A stretch of 64,000 nucleotides of DNA from Buddleja alternifolia. Taxonomy: Eukaryota; Streptophyta; Magnoliopsida; Lamiales; Scrophulariaceae. The stretch covers positions 23,004,480 through 23,068,479 of the forward strand of contig CM033397.1 in the NCBI GenBank assembly GCA_019426215.1, in the 5' to 3' direction. Each line of letters opens with the position of its first letter. The first letter of the stretch is position 1. This document shows, piece after piece, positions 23,658 to 34,319 of the stretch. The notes beneath the pieces were generated by a model. It did not search any database, was not told the origin of the DNA, and saw only the letters and a list, made by a program, of their open reading frames with translations. The translations under genes and the position numbers were made by a program.

Positions 23658-24278
23658 TGATGTGCGTCTGATTCACACCAATAATATTTATATTAATAAT
23701 AAGGATAATTTGAGTAATATAGGAGATATGTTAAATAATATGAGTGCGAAAATGTAAATAGCACAAGATATAACGTGGTTCAGTCGAATATGACCTATGT
23801 CCACGGAGAAGTAAAGTTCGTCTCCTCTATTTCTTTATAGTTTATATTTATTTTACAACGGATGCCTCCTCATTCATCTTCTAGAGTGACTATTTATATA
23901 AAGTTGAATATGCCTTGATATGGTAGTCAAATAAATGCTTGGTCTTCTTTCCTTAATTACATAGAGTAATTAAGGTTAATTATAATCTTCTTAATTAGGT
24001 GAAATCCAATCAAGGGATTAGGCCTCATTAATCTGAGATATTGGGCTTGATTTCCTCCTCCTGCTTTGTAAAGTCTTCTATTTAATTAGATCTTGTTTCC
24101 AACATCGCCATATATAAATTTGCCGTATTTCCACAAGTGCAGGTCAATCAGGTCTTCTAGCAATGCTGAGTTGGGTTGGCAGCCTTTTAGAAGAATCCAG
24201 GCCCGATTCTTAATGGGTTTTAGCCTACTAAGCATTGGGCTTGTCAGCTTGGCCCAATGTCCAATTTTCACCTACATA
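23658..24278 (-). repeat. Orphan minus-strand LTR with primer site
   Basis: On the minus strand the copy in F2 runs TGATGT...ACATCA. This copy lost one base at its start, by comparison with F2. Right after its 3' end comes TGGCGCCATCTGTGG (23655-23641), a primer-site-like sequence of the type seen beside plant gypsy LTRs. No partner LTR is seen to the left, even beyond element A, so this is a 5'-end remnant. Its interior would be 22106-23640 plus the left flank of A, with no recognisable coding. Confidence 0.62.
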
Positions 24279-25440
24279 GTACCTATCATTGTACTTGGGT
24301 TACCAAGTTTAAAACCATAATTGAACTTGATATACCGATATCCATACATACTGCAAGGTGCGGTTTCTGTACGGTTTAGTGATTTTATTAAAAGACATAT
24401 GTTATCTATATATATTTTATTTCATATTTGATGCGGTGGAAAATATTCTTATCTTGATAATTTTATCTGGAAAGTAGCCAAAATTACTTGTGGTCTGAGA
24501 GATATTTTGCTGAAACAACAATATTTGGCAAATGCCAAAACAAGAATACTTAGAGGAAAAATAAAAAGAAATCCAAAAGAAAACGAAACTTACAAAAATA
24601 AGCACGTGAAACACAAAAATGGTGATTTCGGGCCTTATAAGAACTCATATGGCTAAACAACACATCACGAGGCCATGCGTTTCACTTAGAATGCCGTTTC
24701 GCATGCACCGTGCTACTCATCCAATGCTGACTCGGTGAATTTTTGTTCTACATCAATATTAGTATATAGTAATTAAAAACTTTTCTATGACTATATATTC
24801 AATTAAAGATTTTGAACACCCTCAACATGTCACTTGCATCTATTTTAATATTTAATATTTATTAAAACATTACAAAAAAGATGATCAATTGAAAAACATC
24901 GATCAGTTAATGTTATTGAAATACATCCAGACTTATTATAAGAGGTAGCAAAACTAGTTAAAAGCAAGACATGTCAATCATTATGCTTTTATGTGCTAAT
25001 AAAATATAAAAAATATAGTTAATTAAGCAAGAGTGATTCAAATGATTCAGGTTGGATGTTCAGGTTCATTTCCATTCAGTTGAAATCATCTGTAATACAT
25101 CCATGTGACTTTTTGTTTTACATGCGTAAATGTGACAAGTAAATACACTTATGATTATAATTTGATTTGATGAACAATCCAAATCCTCTGTGACATATGT
25201 ATGTAACATTTTTTGTTATACGCACACATGTGTGATAAGCATATATACATGAGTGATTAAGATGTAAACTGTATAACATTTATTTTTAAATGTTTATATG
25301 TATTTGTAACTTTAATATATTTTATTACAATATTGTTAAATATATGTATGTTTGTCAAAAAAAATACTTTGGAGAAGAATATTGATATGTTATAGATTGA
25401 AATAGTCTTATAACTAAATGAAAGCTAATAAAAACAAGTT

Positions 25441-25680
25441 ATGGCATGTGGTGTGGTAGTGGAAATGCTAAATTTCAGCTCAAAATACCAAGAAAAAACG
25501 GGGCTCGAAAGCCCCGAGAAAAACTGTTTAGCACAGCCGGGCCGTTTGGCCTGGCCCTGCCCAGTCACGGCCCGTCGGGTCGTGACCGTGCCCCGACGGG
25601 TCGTGGGTATGGATACCCAATTCATTGATCTGGGTCGTAAAACGGGCTATGTTTGGGCCGAAATTGATTTTTGAATTTTG
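25441..25680. other. GC-rich palindromic island in F1
   Basis: A short GC-rich stretch in AT-rich surroundings. It has several inverted repeats: CGGGGCTCGAAAGCCCCG, GGGCCGTTTGGCCTGGCCC, and a CGGGTC/GACCCG pair. F2 lacks about eight bases of the last one. The open frames here are not supported as genes. Confidence 0.6.
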
Positions 25681-26639
25681 GGTGATTTTAATTAATTGGG
25701 TGGATCAAAAGGATGATGATCCAAATAATTTAAATCAATTCCAATTGAAAAGTATCCAATTTCTATTTGTTAATTAGTTTGGACTTAATCTAATTAAATC
25801 TAAATGAGCCAATTAGATTGGTGATTTGGACTTAAATTAAATTTAGCCCAATAAGAAATTAATAAACGTGAATGATGTTCTAATTAATTATTTTGAGCCC
25901 AATTAAATTGAATCCAAGTGGACCAAATGGATGGTGACTTGGGTTTGATGAAATCGAGCCCAATAAGATTAATTGGAATATAATATTTAATTAGAACTAA
26001 TTAATTATTTTTTTTGGAGATTAATAATTGATTTATGGATTAAATATTATTATATTTTCCTCGACTTGGAAATTACTTCATTTTGAATAAGGAATATAAA
26101 TTATTTTTCTTAGAGATTAATAATTAATTTTTTGATCAAATAAAAGTATTTTCAATTTTTGATGGCTTTAAATCATAATAAAATAAAATATAGAATTTCA
26201 TATTTTATGTGTTCATATTATTTTAATTAAAGGTAGATGCACTTAATTCTTAATTTCGTACATCTAAGTCATCTAGTTGGACTAGAATGATTTTAATTGA
26301 AATAGTCAATATGTGAAATCATAAGGAATTTTATGAAGGACATTTTAGTTGGACTAAAAATTTTAATAATCAACATAAGTGATTTAATATTGTGAGCCTA
26401 TATTAAATGTTGCGAGCATGTATTAATTGATGCGAGCATGTCTTATGTGATTAAAACACTAATCATGGACTTAGGATTATATGTTTTACCTTTAATTTTA
26501 TGGGTTATCAAATTTGAAACTATTTATTATATTCTTAGAAATAATGCATGAGTTGTTTTAGGAATCGAGATAAAATAGTTCAAAGTCGATAAAGTCAAAA
26601 AGCCCATGAATGTTTAATAGGTTTAATCTATGCCTTTTG

Positions 26640-27288
26640 TGATGACCCATTGGCTCGGACCCTCTAGTAAAAATCCATGATCAAGTGATGAATTTATTTA
26701 TTCATTTATTTAAATTCTATGTTTATTTATATTGAAATGCATGATTATTAGTAGTTTTTTTATGCATGATCGATATAGAATAAAGCGCTATATAAATTGA
26801 ATAATGTGCAAAGTGAGACCAAAATCTTTTGACGAATTAAATTCTCTCAAATAAATTATACCGAGTTAGAAAAGGATGTTTGACATCCTCACCCTCCACT
26901 AAGCTTTCTAAAATTAGATTTACTATAAATGTGTAATGCTTCCCAATTATGGGGGTTATACATTTAAAAATAATTTGAAATTTTATAAAATGCATGCAAA
27001 TGCCTTAATCGAAACATATTTCACCCCAGAAACCTGTTCGGTTGCAAGGTGAATTCAAATGCTAGATTATAGGAGTTAGTGGGATAAACTTGGGTAGTTC
27101 ACGAACTTAGAAATCGAATGGGTTGCGGTTTGGTGAACTATAGGGAAACGTATTGAAACATTTACTGGATAAATTGATATTAGATATCGCTTCAAATAAT
27201 TAATGGGCCAGAAACCGGTTAGGTTGCAACCTATTTAATTAATTGAGGACCTCAATACCTGTTGCGGAATCGATGCCAATGATGATTC
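26640..27288 (+). other. Copia leader fragment (copy of element D leader)
   Basis: The same sequence in F2 runs straight into the gag of element D at 46710, so this is a copy of D's untranslated leader. It contains paired words such as 'acctgttcggttgcaagg' and 'accggttaggttgcaacc'. Here it stops at GATTC (27284-27288), where element C is inserted, and D's gag is absent. Confidence 0.65.
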
Positions 27289-28801
27289 TGTTGGTCCCAA
27301 GTGGCATACGAAAGGGTCTAGAAGGGGGGGTTGAATAGACCCTTTAAGTCTTTTTCGACTTAAAATTGATTTCGTATTAAACGTATTTGGACGCTTGAAA
27401 TGATAGGCGCTTGAAGAGTGTGACGCTTCACCTTAGCGTTCACACAAGATATTTGAGACTTTGTGAAGCGTCTAATGAAGACTGTTTTATAAAGTTAACT
27501 TAGACTTCAGGAATTGAATACTTTGACCTTGTAGGTTAAGCGTTCAGTTCTTTTAATCAGGGTTAGCACAGCGGAATGATTTTGGAGTCTTCTCTTTGAA
27601 AGTTTTAGCGTCACAAGATGTTTCTTAGGTGCTTAGCTTTTGATTGTGTTTTACTTATGCAGTGATATGATAGATGAATGAAATGACTGAAAAGTAAATA
27701 ACACAATATTTGTAAGGTTCGTTGGGTGGTGTAATCCCAACTACGTCCTTCTTCTCCTTTGCACTTGGAGGCAATCCACTAAGATGATTCTCAAAGAATC
27801 ACACAGAATCTTCTACAAATTAGGGAGAGATGGATGTCGATGACTTGAGCTCCTTGATCACACAGATTTCTGCTTCAAATCACTTCAACCCTCTTGCTTC
27901 TTTCACCCAGAAATGATGCAAGTATCCAACTTCGACTTCACACAGATCGCGAGGCTTGGATGGGATTTTCTAAAAGGTTTGTTTGATTTTGATGAAGTTC
28001 AAACAACTTGGTAATATCTCAGTAGGAATCTGGTTTCTGCAAAAAGAATGTTTGAGATATTTGTTGACTGTCTCAGGAATATAAGAAAAGCAATTTGGAT
28101 GTTTCTTGAAGTTTCGGGCTTTTCTGAGAATTTAAGGAATGAGATTTTAATGCAACAGCAATTTGGCTTTGATAAAATTGTTGCGTCTATATTTTTGTTT
28201 GTTGTTGAAGTCCTATTTATAGGTATTCTTGGAGAAAGTGTCCGTTTGACACATGCACTGGCGCGTGTCTCTCACTTTCGCGAGTGAACAGCTTTTGTCC
28301 TTTTTCCTGAAAATCTGCTGCACGAAAGTTGGTGCTGCAGTCTGAGATAGTTGACAGTCAAATAGGGTGGCTTCTCCGTACGTCTGACATTGCTTATTAT
28401 ATTAAATGCTCTTATCAACATTTAATGCATTTGAAATTAATACCCGTTGGTATTTAATGCTTTGAGAATATTTGCATTAAACTCCTTCTGGACTTAGAAG
28501 TAAACGCTTGATATAGCTGGCTAAAGTGGACGCTTGGAGACTGTATCTATCTTCTGAGATCAGGCGCTTGAGTCTTCGAACTTTACCACTGATAAACTCA
28601 CTCAGAAATCATCAGACGCTCAGCCTAAGACTATTTTGCCTAACACTCTAAAGTAAGATAACAAAGCCTAATAAATCTATTACAAGTCTAACGCTTCAAA
28701 GCCTATACAAGTTTTCTACAAAAAATAAACTTACAACTTTTTTGGGGTCTAACAAAAACTTAATTGTCATCATCAAAACTTCTAACATGAAATTCCTAAC
28801 A
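27289..28801 (-). repeat. Element C 3' LTR, 1513 bp
   Basis: On the minus strand it runs TGTTAGG...CCAACA. The two ends and the TATA region match the A LTR, while the middle is strongly diverged, with different placement of AAGCGT-type words. It is a sister subfamily, not the partner of the LTR at 39862-41379. Confidence 0.88.
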
Positions 28802-28815
28802 ATTTCCCCCTTTTT
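28802..28815 (-). promoter_or_regulatory. Element C polypurine tract
   Basis: On the minus strand it reads AAAAAGGGGGAAAT directly before the LTR start, equivalent to 3635-3650 in A. Confidence 0.83.
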
Positions 28816-29034
28816 GATGATGGCAATACTTACTCTTTTATAGTTCAAGAGTTAGATAGCCAAACGTAAAAGTTAGCTTTGATCAGTAGACGTTAGTTAA
28901 AGTTAGTTACGCTTCAACGAGATGTTTCAGCAAAAAAATGCATTTCATATTTATCGAGAATTACAAGCATTTTTACAGCTGAATATTTAAAGATATAAGA
29001 GACAAGAATATAGATAATGTAAAATCAGAAAGCT
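28816..29034. other. Spacer between C aORF and polypurine tract
   Basis: AT-rich untranslated tail of element C. No feature seen. Confidence 0.5.
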
Positions 29035-31834
29035 TTAATGACTTGGTCTAACTCTGTATCGCTTGGACATTTCAGCTCGGATAGCTTCAGTCAGATTGTC
29101 TTCCAAGATCATCATTGCTTCATGATCTTTGTTGATGATAAGCTTGTTTTCTTCTTGTTGTCTCTTTTTGAATACTTTAAAGTGATTATCCCAGTCAGTT
29201 GGGTTGATACCAATGTACCTTAGGCAGATTCGAAAAGCTTGGCTAAAATCAGTCATTTTCCTTTCTTCAGCTAAGATCTGTGGATCTGTAGGTTCTGAAA
29301 TGGATGTTCTCTGAAGAGGAATGTCAAACTGTTCAAGCAGTGCTCTTGTAGGAATTGGTAGGTTTGGATATAAACGCTCTAGGAGGTTCCCTTAGTGTAC
29401 TACTGGGCGCTCCGGATGAACTTTGTGTCAGAGCAGTTATCCAAGACGGGAGATTAAGCGCAGTCTGAGAAGGAGGCATTTGACGCTTAGCAGACGGAGG
29501 TCTTCAACTTTTGAACTGGACGCTTTCCGCTTTTCTCCTTTCTTCTTTTCTTCCCCCTTATTGCCATCATCAGATTTTAAGAAGTGGTTTGTGAGTACAC
29601 TTACCTGATGAGCAATCTGGGATAAGGAATCTGTGATGTCATCCAGACGCTTGTCGAAGCGTTCCTGCATAACAAGAAGCTTAGCGCTGGTGGCGTCATT
29701 CACAGATATCTCAAGGGTTGCAAGGCGCTTTTCAAGTTCTTCTTTCATGGCAAGTTGGGTGGCGTGGGCAGCATCCTGCATTTCTTGAAAGTCTTGTTTG
29801 CACTCACCAACTGCCGCTTGAGCTGAACTACGCATATGAGCAATCTGAGCGCTCATTACGTGAGTTTCAATCTTTGCCAGGTCTTCCTTAATCCAATGGA
29901 GAGATTCTTCACTCTGAGTAGCTTGAGCGCTAATTGTCTCCATAACAGATTTAAGCAGGGGACCGAAGGCTTGACTCTCATCTGATTGAACCACTTGAGG
30001 AGCTGGTCGCTTGAATCGTGATGAGTGTTTGAGAGAGTCAAAAGGAACTTGATAGGCTGGATCAAAAACAGTACCTCGAATATCCAGGGAAGTATCTTCA
30101 GCACTATCAATGGTAGCATGTTCAGGAGCGTCAGGAATACTGGTATCTGCAGATTTGGACGCTTCAGATGTCTCAGCAGGCGCTTCCTCAAGCGTTGACT
30201 CAGGCTGGCGAAAGTCAGTGAATTGAAAGTTCCAGCTTGCTGAGTCGGCATAAGAGGTGGATGTAGAATCCAAGAGTTCAATGAGTCTGGTCCTGGACAT
30301 ATAGTACCGGAGATAAATGTGCGAAGAGGACTATCAATGGCCCTGATGTACATTGGACCAATGATATCCAGCACATGATCTGGGAAAATTTTGGACGGCG
30401 CTTGAGCGATGGAGAATAGGGAATCTGTGCAGTGAGTTCTGGAAAATCCAATCAAGCAATCTGAGGGAAGAGATGCAGGACGTCGATGTGTAGGCACACA
30501 GTCCGCATAGTACTCTTCAAGATACGGATAAATGGCTTGAGCGAGCTCTTGATTCCTTTCAAGCAGAGAAAGAACATACTCATAGTGATTGAGTACCTCA
30601 CTGCGAATGGAAGGGAGCAGCGGATATCCTTTGAATGAATTGATCACTGAGCCATTCCAAGATCTGAGATTGGCAGTGAAGATTTTATCAAAGAGAGATA
30701 CGGGAGATAGAATCTTTACCATCAGATTGAAGTTTTCTTCACAGTGGCTTGGAGCAAGATTTAAGCACCGTTCACCAACTGTACCACTGGAAGACGCTTG
30801 AGCATTAAACCGAAGAGGGGTGATGGATAATCTCTGAAGTTCTTGACGTAGACATTGTTCTATTTGATGTCTAATAATTGGGAGCTTGAGAACAGGTCCG
30901 AGTCTTTGTTGACGCTTCAGGAGGCAATACTTGGCGAATTGACGCTTCTTGTCATGCATGCCTATGCCGAAAAGATGGGGAGCTTGGACTAACTCTGGGA
31001 AGGTGTATTTATGTCCCATGTACGCTTCAACCCAATTTACTTCATTTATACAGAAGTCTGTGCCAGCATTCACCATAGCACGAATACCTTCAAGATGAAT
31101 ATCTCTTATGGCTTCAAAGCGGTGCTTATCAGGCTGATAGTTGGCATTCCAGACGCTGTCAAAGTAAGCATCAGCTTCAGTCTGGAGCAGATCGGTCAAC
31201 GATTCAAGGCGCTCACCAGCATGAATCTCTTTATTTTTCCATAGACAGAGAGGTCGGACCGATGCAAGATTTTCAGGGCTGTGAGCCGTCTGAGGGAAAT
31301 GTGTGTAACCTTCTCTGTTCAAGACTGACTCTGAGGGATTGAGAAAGCTAGGACGGAGAGGATCATACACACGAACACTGTACCCTTAGCGCGAACCCAG
31401 TTGGTCTGCTGTGGCCATTGTCAAGATAGTAAGCCACATCCACGGCACATCTAGGAGGTCTGTCTCCTGGTCTGTCTAGAACGGTTGCTTTGATTGCGCT
31501 GTCAAAGTCAATCAGTCTTGCAGCGTCAGCTTCTGCAGCAATATATCTTTCTATATTATATCCTGCAGGAATGAAATCTTCGTCGAGCGCTGGGGGCATA
31601 TAGTTAATTGAATGATCAATTGTCTTCAGCGGATCGAGTTGAAAGAAGTGACGAGGAGCTCTAACGTCTTCAGCAGCGTTCTGATCTTCTGAACGTGCCT
31701 CTGTTAAGTAGCAGGTTCCTCAGGTTCAATTGCAGCTACTTTAGCGGCAACATCTTGAGCGATAGCTACAACTCCAGTCAGGTCCACATCCAACAGAACA
31801 TCTGTGGACACTTCAGCAGCAGCTGAAACTATAG

Positions 31835-31918
31835 CTGAAAAACAAGAGCCATCCTCTATAAGAGCAGGATCTTCTACAGATGTAGGAATAGAAATGCTGT
31901 GGGAAGAAATAAACTTAC
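31835..31918 (-). other. Candidate intron of element C aORF, 84 bp
   Basis: On the minus strand the exon ends CAGG, the donor is GTAAGTTTA and the acceptor is TTTTTCAG. A second acceptor 12 bases further on (TTTCAG, intron end 31823) keeps the same phase. The downstream exon aligns with the exon after intron 2 of A, around a DVD motif. Position and phase are therefore shared between two diverged subfamilies. Confidence 0.58.
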
Positions 31919-31944
31919 CCTGAGAACTAAGCTCAACAGTAGTT

Positions 31945-32108
31945 TCTGGAGCGCTTGGCTCAACAGCAGCCTGAGCGCTTGCTCACTACAACTTGAGCGC
32001 TTGCTCAACGGCAACTTGAGCGCTTGGCTCAACAGCAACTTGAGCGCTTGGCTCAACAGCAACTTGAGCGCTTGGCTCAACAGCGACTTGAGCGCTTGGC
32101 TCAACTGT
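31945..32108 (-). repeat. 24-bp repeat in C aORF coding PSAQVAVE
   Basis: Units start at about 31990, 32013, 32037, 32061 and 32085, with degenerate copies to the left. One unit is 23 bases, which causes the local frameshift. The repeat codes an 8-residue period and includes the GAGCGCTT word typical of this family. Confidence 0.85.
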
Positions 32109-33217
32109 CTCAGGCTCTTCAGGAGTAGCTTGACGCTTGCTAGTCCTGGAACGCTTAAAGATTTTCTTAATGTTGACTCCTTCAACTAGTTTAGGCCGAG
32201 GAGCGGGAGGATCAACAGCTGGTTCTTCAAAGTCTATTTGCTTAATGATCCCTTCAAGCTTTCGTCTTTTGAGAGGCAACTTGTCCTCGGCATCTTCATC
32301 AGTTTCCTCATCAATCTTTTGAGAGGGGACGGCAATTTTAACTTGGGTTTTCTGGGGGCTCTCTTCTTCGTTACTGCTGGACGCTTCACAGCTTCCTCTG
32401 GCACTGGTCTCTCAGCCTTTTGAGCAAGCAGTTGGCGTTCTTCCAGTCGCACAGATAGGGGTCTAGCCGCACCACTGACTTTTGGAGGATTGAACATATT
32501 GGTCAGAATCCTTTTTCCAACAACTTGGACTTATTCAAAGGAAGTCCAGACGAGTACACACAATTTGATTTAAACAAGATGTCACTCAGGATGAGTCCAT
32601 AAGGCTTATTTGAAGCGCTTAGACTGTCCCGAAACCGTCCGAAGATGTACTCACTCCAGTTGATTTTGATGTTGAAGAGTATAGCAACCATCATCTGAAA
32701 TTGGACAGGATTTACTTTATCAAAGGTTCCTACGCGGCATTCTATGATCTTGCTGCAGAAATCAGCCAATAACCGATATTTGGACACCAGATCTTTCTTC
32801 TCGAAGTATTGAGTGTAAGGAACGTCGTCGTACGCACTCATGATTGCCCATGCTTCCTTAATTTGTTTTAACGTAACAGAATCCAGTGCCTCACCCTCAT
32901 TAGGCAAATTGAAGTTCTTGGCAATGGTGGAAGCAGATAGGATGAATTCCTTTGGAGACTCCTTCTTGGAGAAGGGAATTTACAAGAGATGGACTTCTTG
33001 TCCTCTGAAAGGTAGCAGTCTTCCAGAAAGTTTCAACTTCAGTAGGAACATATAAGAGTATTGGGTTAAGAAGGGTTTGAGCCCTTGGACGACCATGTCC
33101 ATTACATCCGTCAGGTGATCTGAGTTTGTTCATATAGGAATTTCCAGTCGACAACAAGACCTTCAGTTACCTTGATGGTATTTCAGCAGAAGTAGATGAT
33201 GATTTCTTTGGTGCCAT

Positions 33218-33996
33218 TTTTTGTTTAAAAACGAAGAGATGAACTGAGATTTTCTGTTGTATTGGAGAGATAAAGAGAGATTTGCAGATATGCGTGAATA
33301 GAAAGTAAGTTACTTTTTCTGCAGAGTTTGTGTTTTAAATGACACAGTAAAGAGTTTTTGAAACTTGTGTTGTGTAGTCTTAGTAGGATTTAAACACGTG
33401 TAATAACTGTTGAATCTTAGCCATGAATTTATTACACTGCGGACGCGAGTTTTGTGTAAAAGAGAGAAGTTACATTTGGTAATTCTCATATATAAAGATT
33501 TGACATCCGAGTTAAGAAAATTAACGTTTGGTATTTTCAGAGTGTAACACACGCGCATGTTTGTACACTGACACGTACACAAACGCGTGCTATCTCTGAA
33601 CCGTCATTTTTAAAAAATTTGAGTACCCGCCAGTTTGATGTGATAGAGGCGTGTGAGTAGATTACAAAATAGACCTTTGAGTCTACCACGACCTTGAAAG
33701 AAGTTTGAAAATTTTATGCATGGCTTGTAACAAAAATATTTTATAATTTTTTGATAAACTATCAGCGCTTAGCTGATAAGATGGACGCTTGAAGTCAAAG
33801 ACTTCATATTTTTGAGCATTCAATGTTTATGCAACATAGAACTGAGCGTTGATGATTATGCATCTGAAAATTTTATCATTGACGCTTACAGTTATGATCA
33901 AGTAAAACAATTTTGTTTAAGAATATTGTGAGATAACTTAAGTGGATTCCCCCTAAATTATATGCCTAATAAAATATGATGCTTCATGATCAAGCT
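33218..33996 (-). other. Element C spacer between RNase H and aORF
   Basis: Non-coding. It contains the block near 33545-33590 shared with A (about 8460-8520), and one internal purine tract at about 33947-33960 (TTTAGGGGGAATCC on the minus strand). Confidence 0.5.
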
Positions 33997-34052
33997 TAAA
34001 TCATCATACCTAGTTCCCTCTCAAAGGAGAAACGTTGTTCATTGAGTGCTTT
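33997..34052 (-). pseudogene. Element C RNase H tail, 18-19 codons
   Basis: On the minus strand it encodes SKALNEQRFSFERELGM and then a stop. It matches the last residues of the A RNase H (TKALNEQYFLTLRSELGM) but is diverged. The rest of the domain is missing, because the sequence changes to A'-type spacer at about 34053. Confidence 0.8.
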
Positions 34053-34319
34053 GGATCGCTTGATTTATGAAAAAGACATTTCATTTATTGAGATTGATTT
34101 TTACAGGCTAAAGATAAGCGCTAGAATCAATGCATAAATTTTCAAAAACAAATTTGATCCACCAGTCGCCTGATGAATTGAGACTAAGTATAATTTTAAA
34201 GGTTCCCCTACAATTTAATAACTCATTTTCAATTTAAAAGAAACAGGATTAGTGGACCTAATACGAGGTGGATGCCCCCTAAATTATAGCCTATAAAAAT
34301 ATGATGTCTATGATTTAAG

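Larger units (their letters stand above)
22106..27288. repeat. Flank F1, duplicated at 41380-46567
   Basis: This 5183-bp segment is almost the same as 41380-46567 (5188 bp), with scattered substitutions and small indels. It is the right flank of A. It holds short tandem repeats, an orphan minus-strand LTR, a GC-rich palindromic island and the untranslated leader of a copia element related to D. The stretches 22621-23640 and 24279-25440 are AT-rich with nothing recognisable. Confidence 0.93.
29035..33217 (-). pseudogene. Extra env-like reading frame (aORF) of element C, broken
   Basis: It starts MAPKKSSS at 33217 and is homologous over its length to the A aORF, at perhaps half identity in the best blocks. 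The N-terminal block (32907-32503) keeps ECRVGTFDKV, MMVAIL and KPYG. A repeat of PSAQVAVE follows (32108-31945), then a candidate intron (31918-31835). The longest open piece is 504 residues (31370-29856). The last piece (30300-29437) has a strong coiled coil between about 29960 and 29600. Frameshifts lie near 33170, 31985, 31380 and 30300. Two diverged copies sharing layout and boundaries show this was once a selected gene. Its role is unknown; membrane anchors are not obvious. Confidence 0.75.
27289..34052 (-). mobile_element. Element C: 3' half of a diverged Sirevirus
   Basis: Reading leftward in the minus strand, it has an RNase H tail, spacer, aORF, polypurine tract and 3' LTR. It is the same design as A but clearly diverged, in both LTR and aORF. 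Its left edge TGTTGGTCCC follows GATTC, and that site is uninterrupted in F2 (46563-46567). It has no gag, no RT, and no 5' LTR of its own subfamily. At about 34053 it joins A'. It is a chimera or an assembly join. Confidence 0.88.

Noticed and set aside
29590..29615. CAGGTAAGT in the C aORF as another intron donor
   Set aside because: The frame reads straight through it into the coiled coil and beyond, and no acceptor improves the frame.
29856..31370. 504-residue open frame as a host gene
   Set aside because: It is collinear with the A aORF and lies between C's RNase H tail and its polypurine tract.
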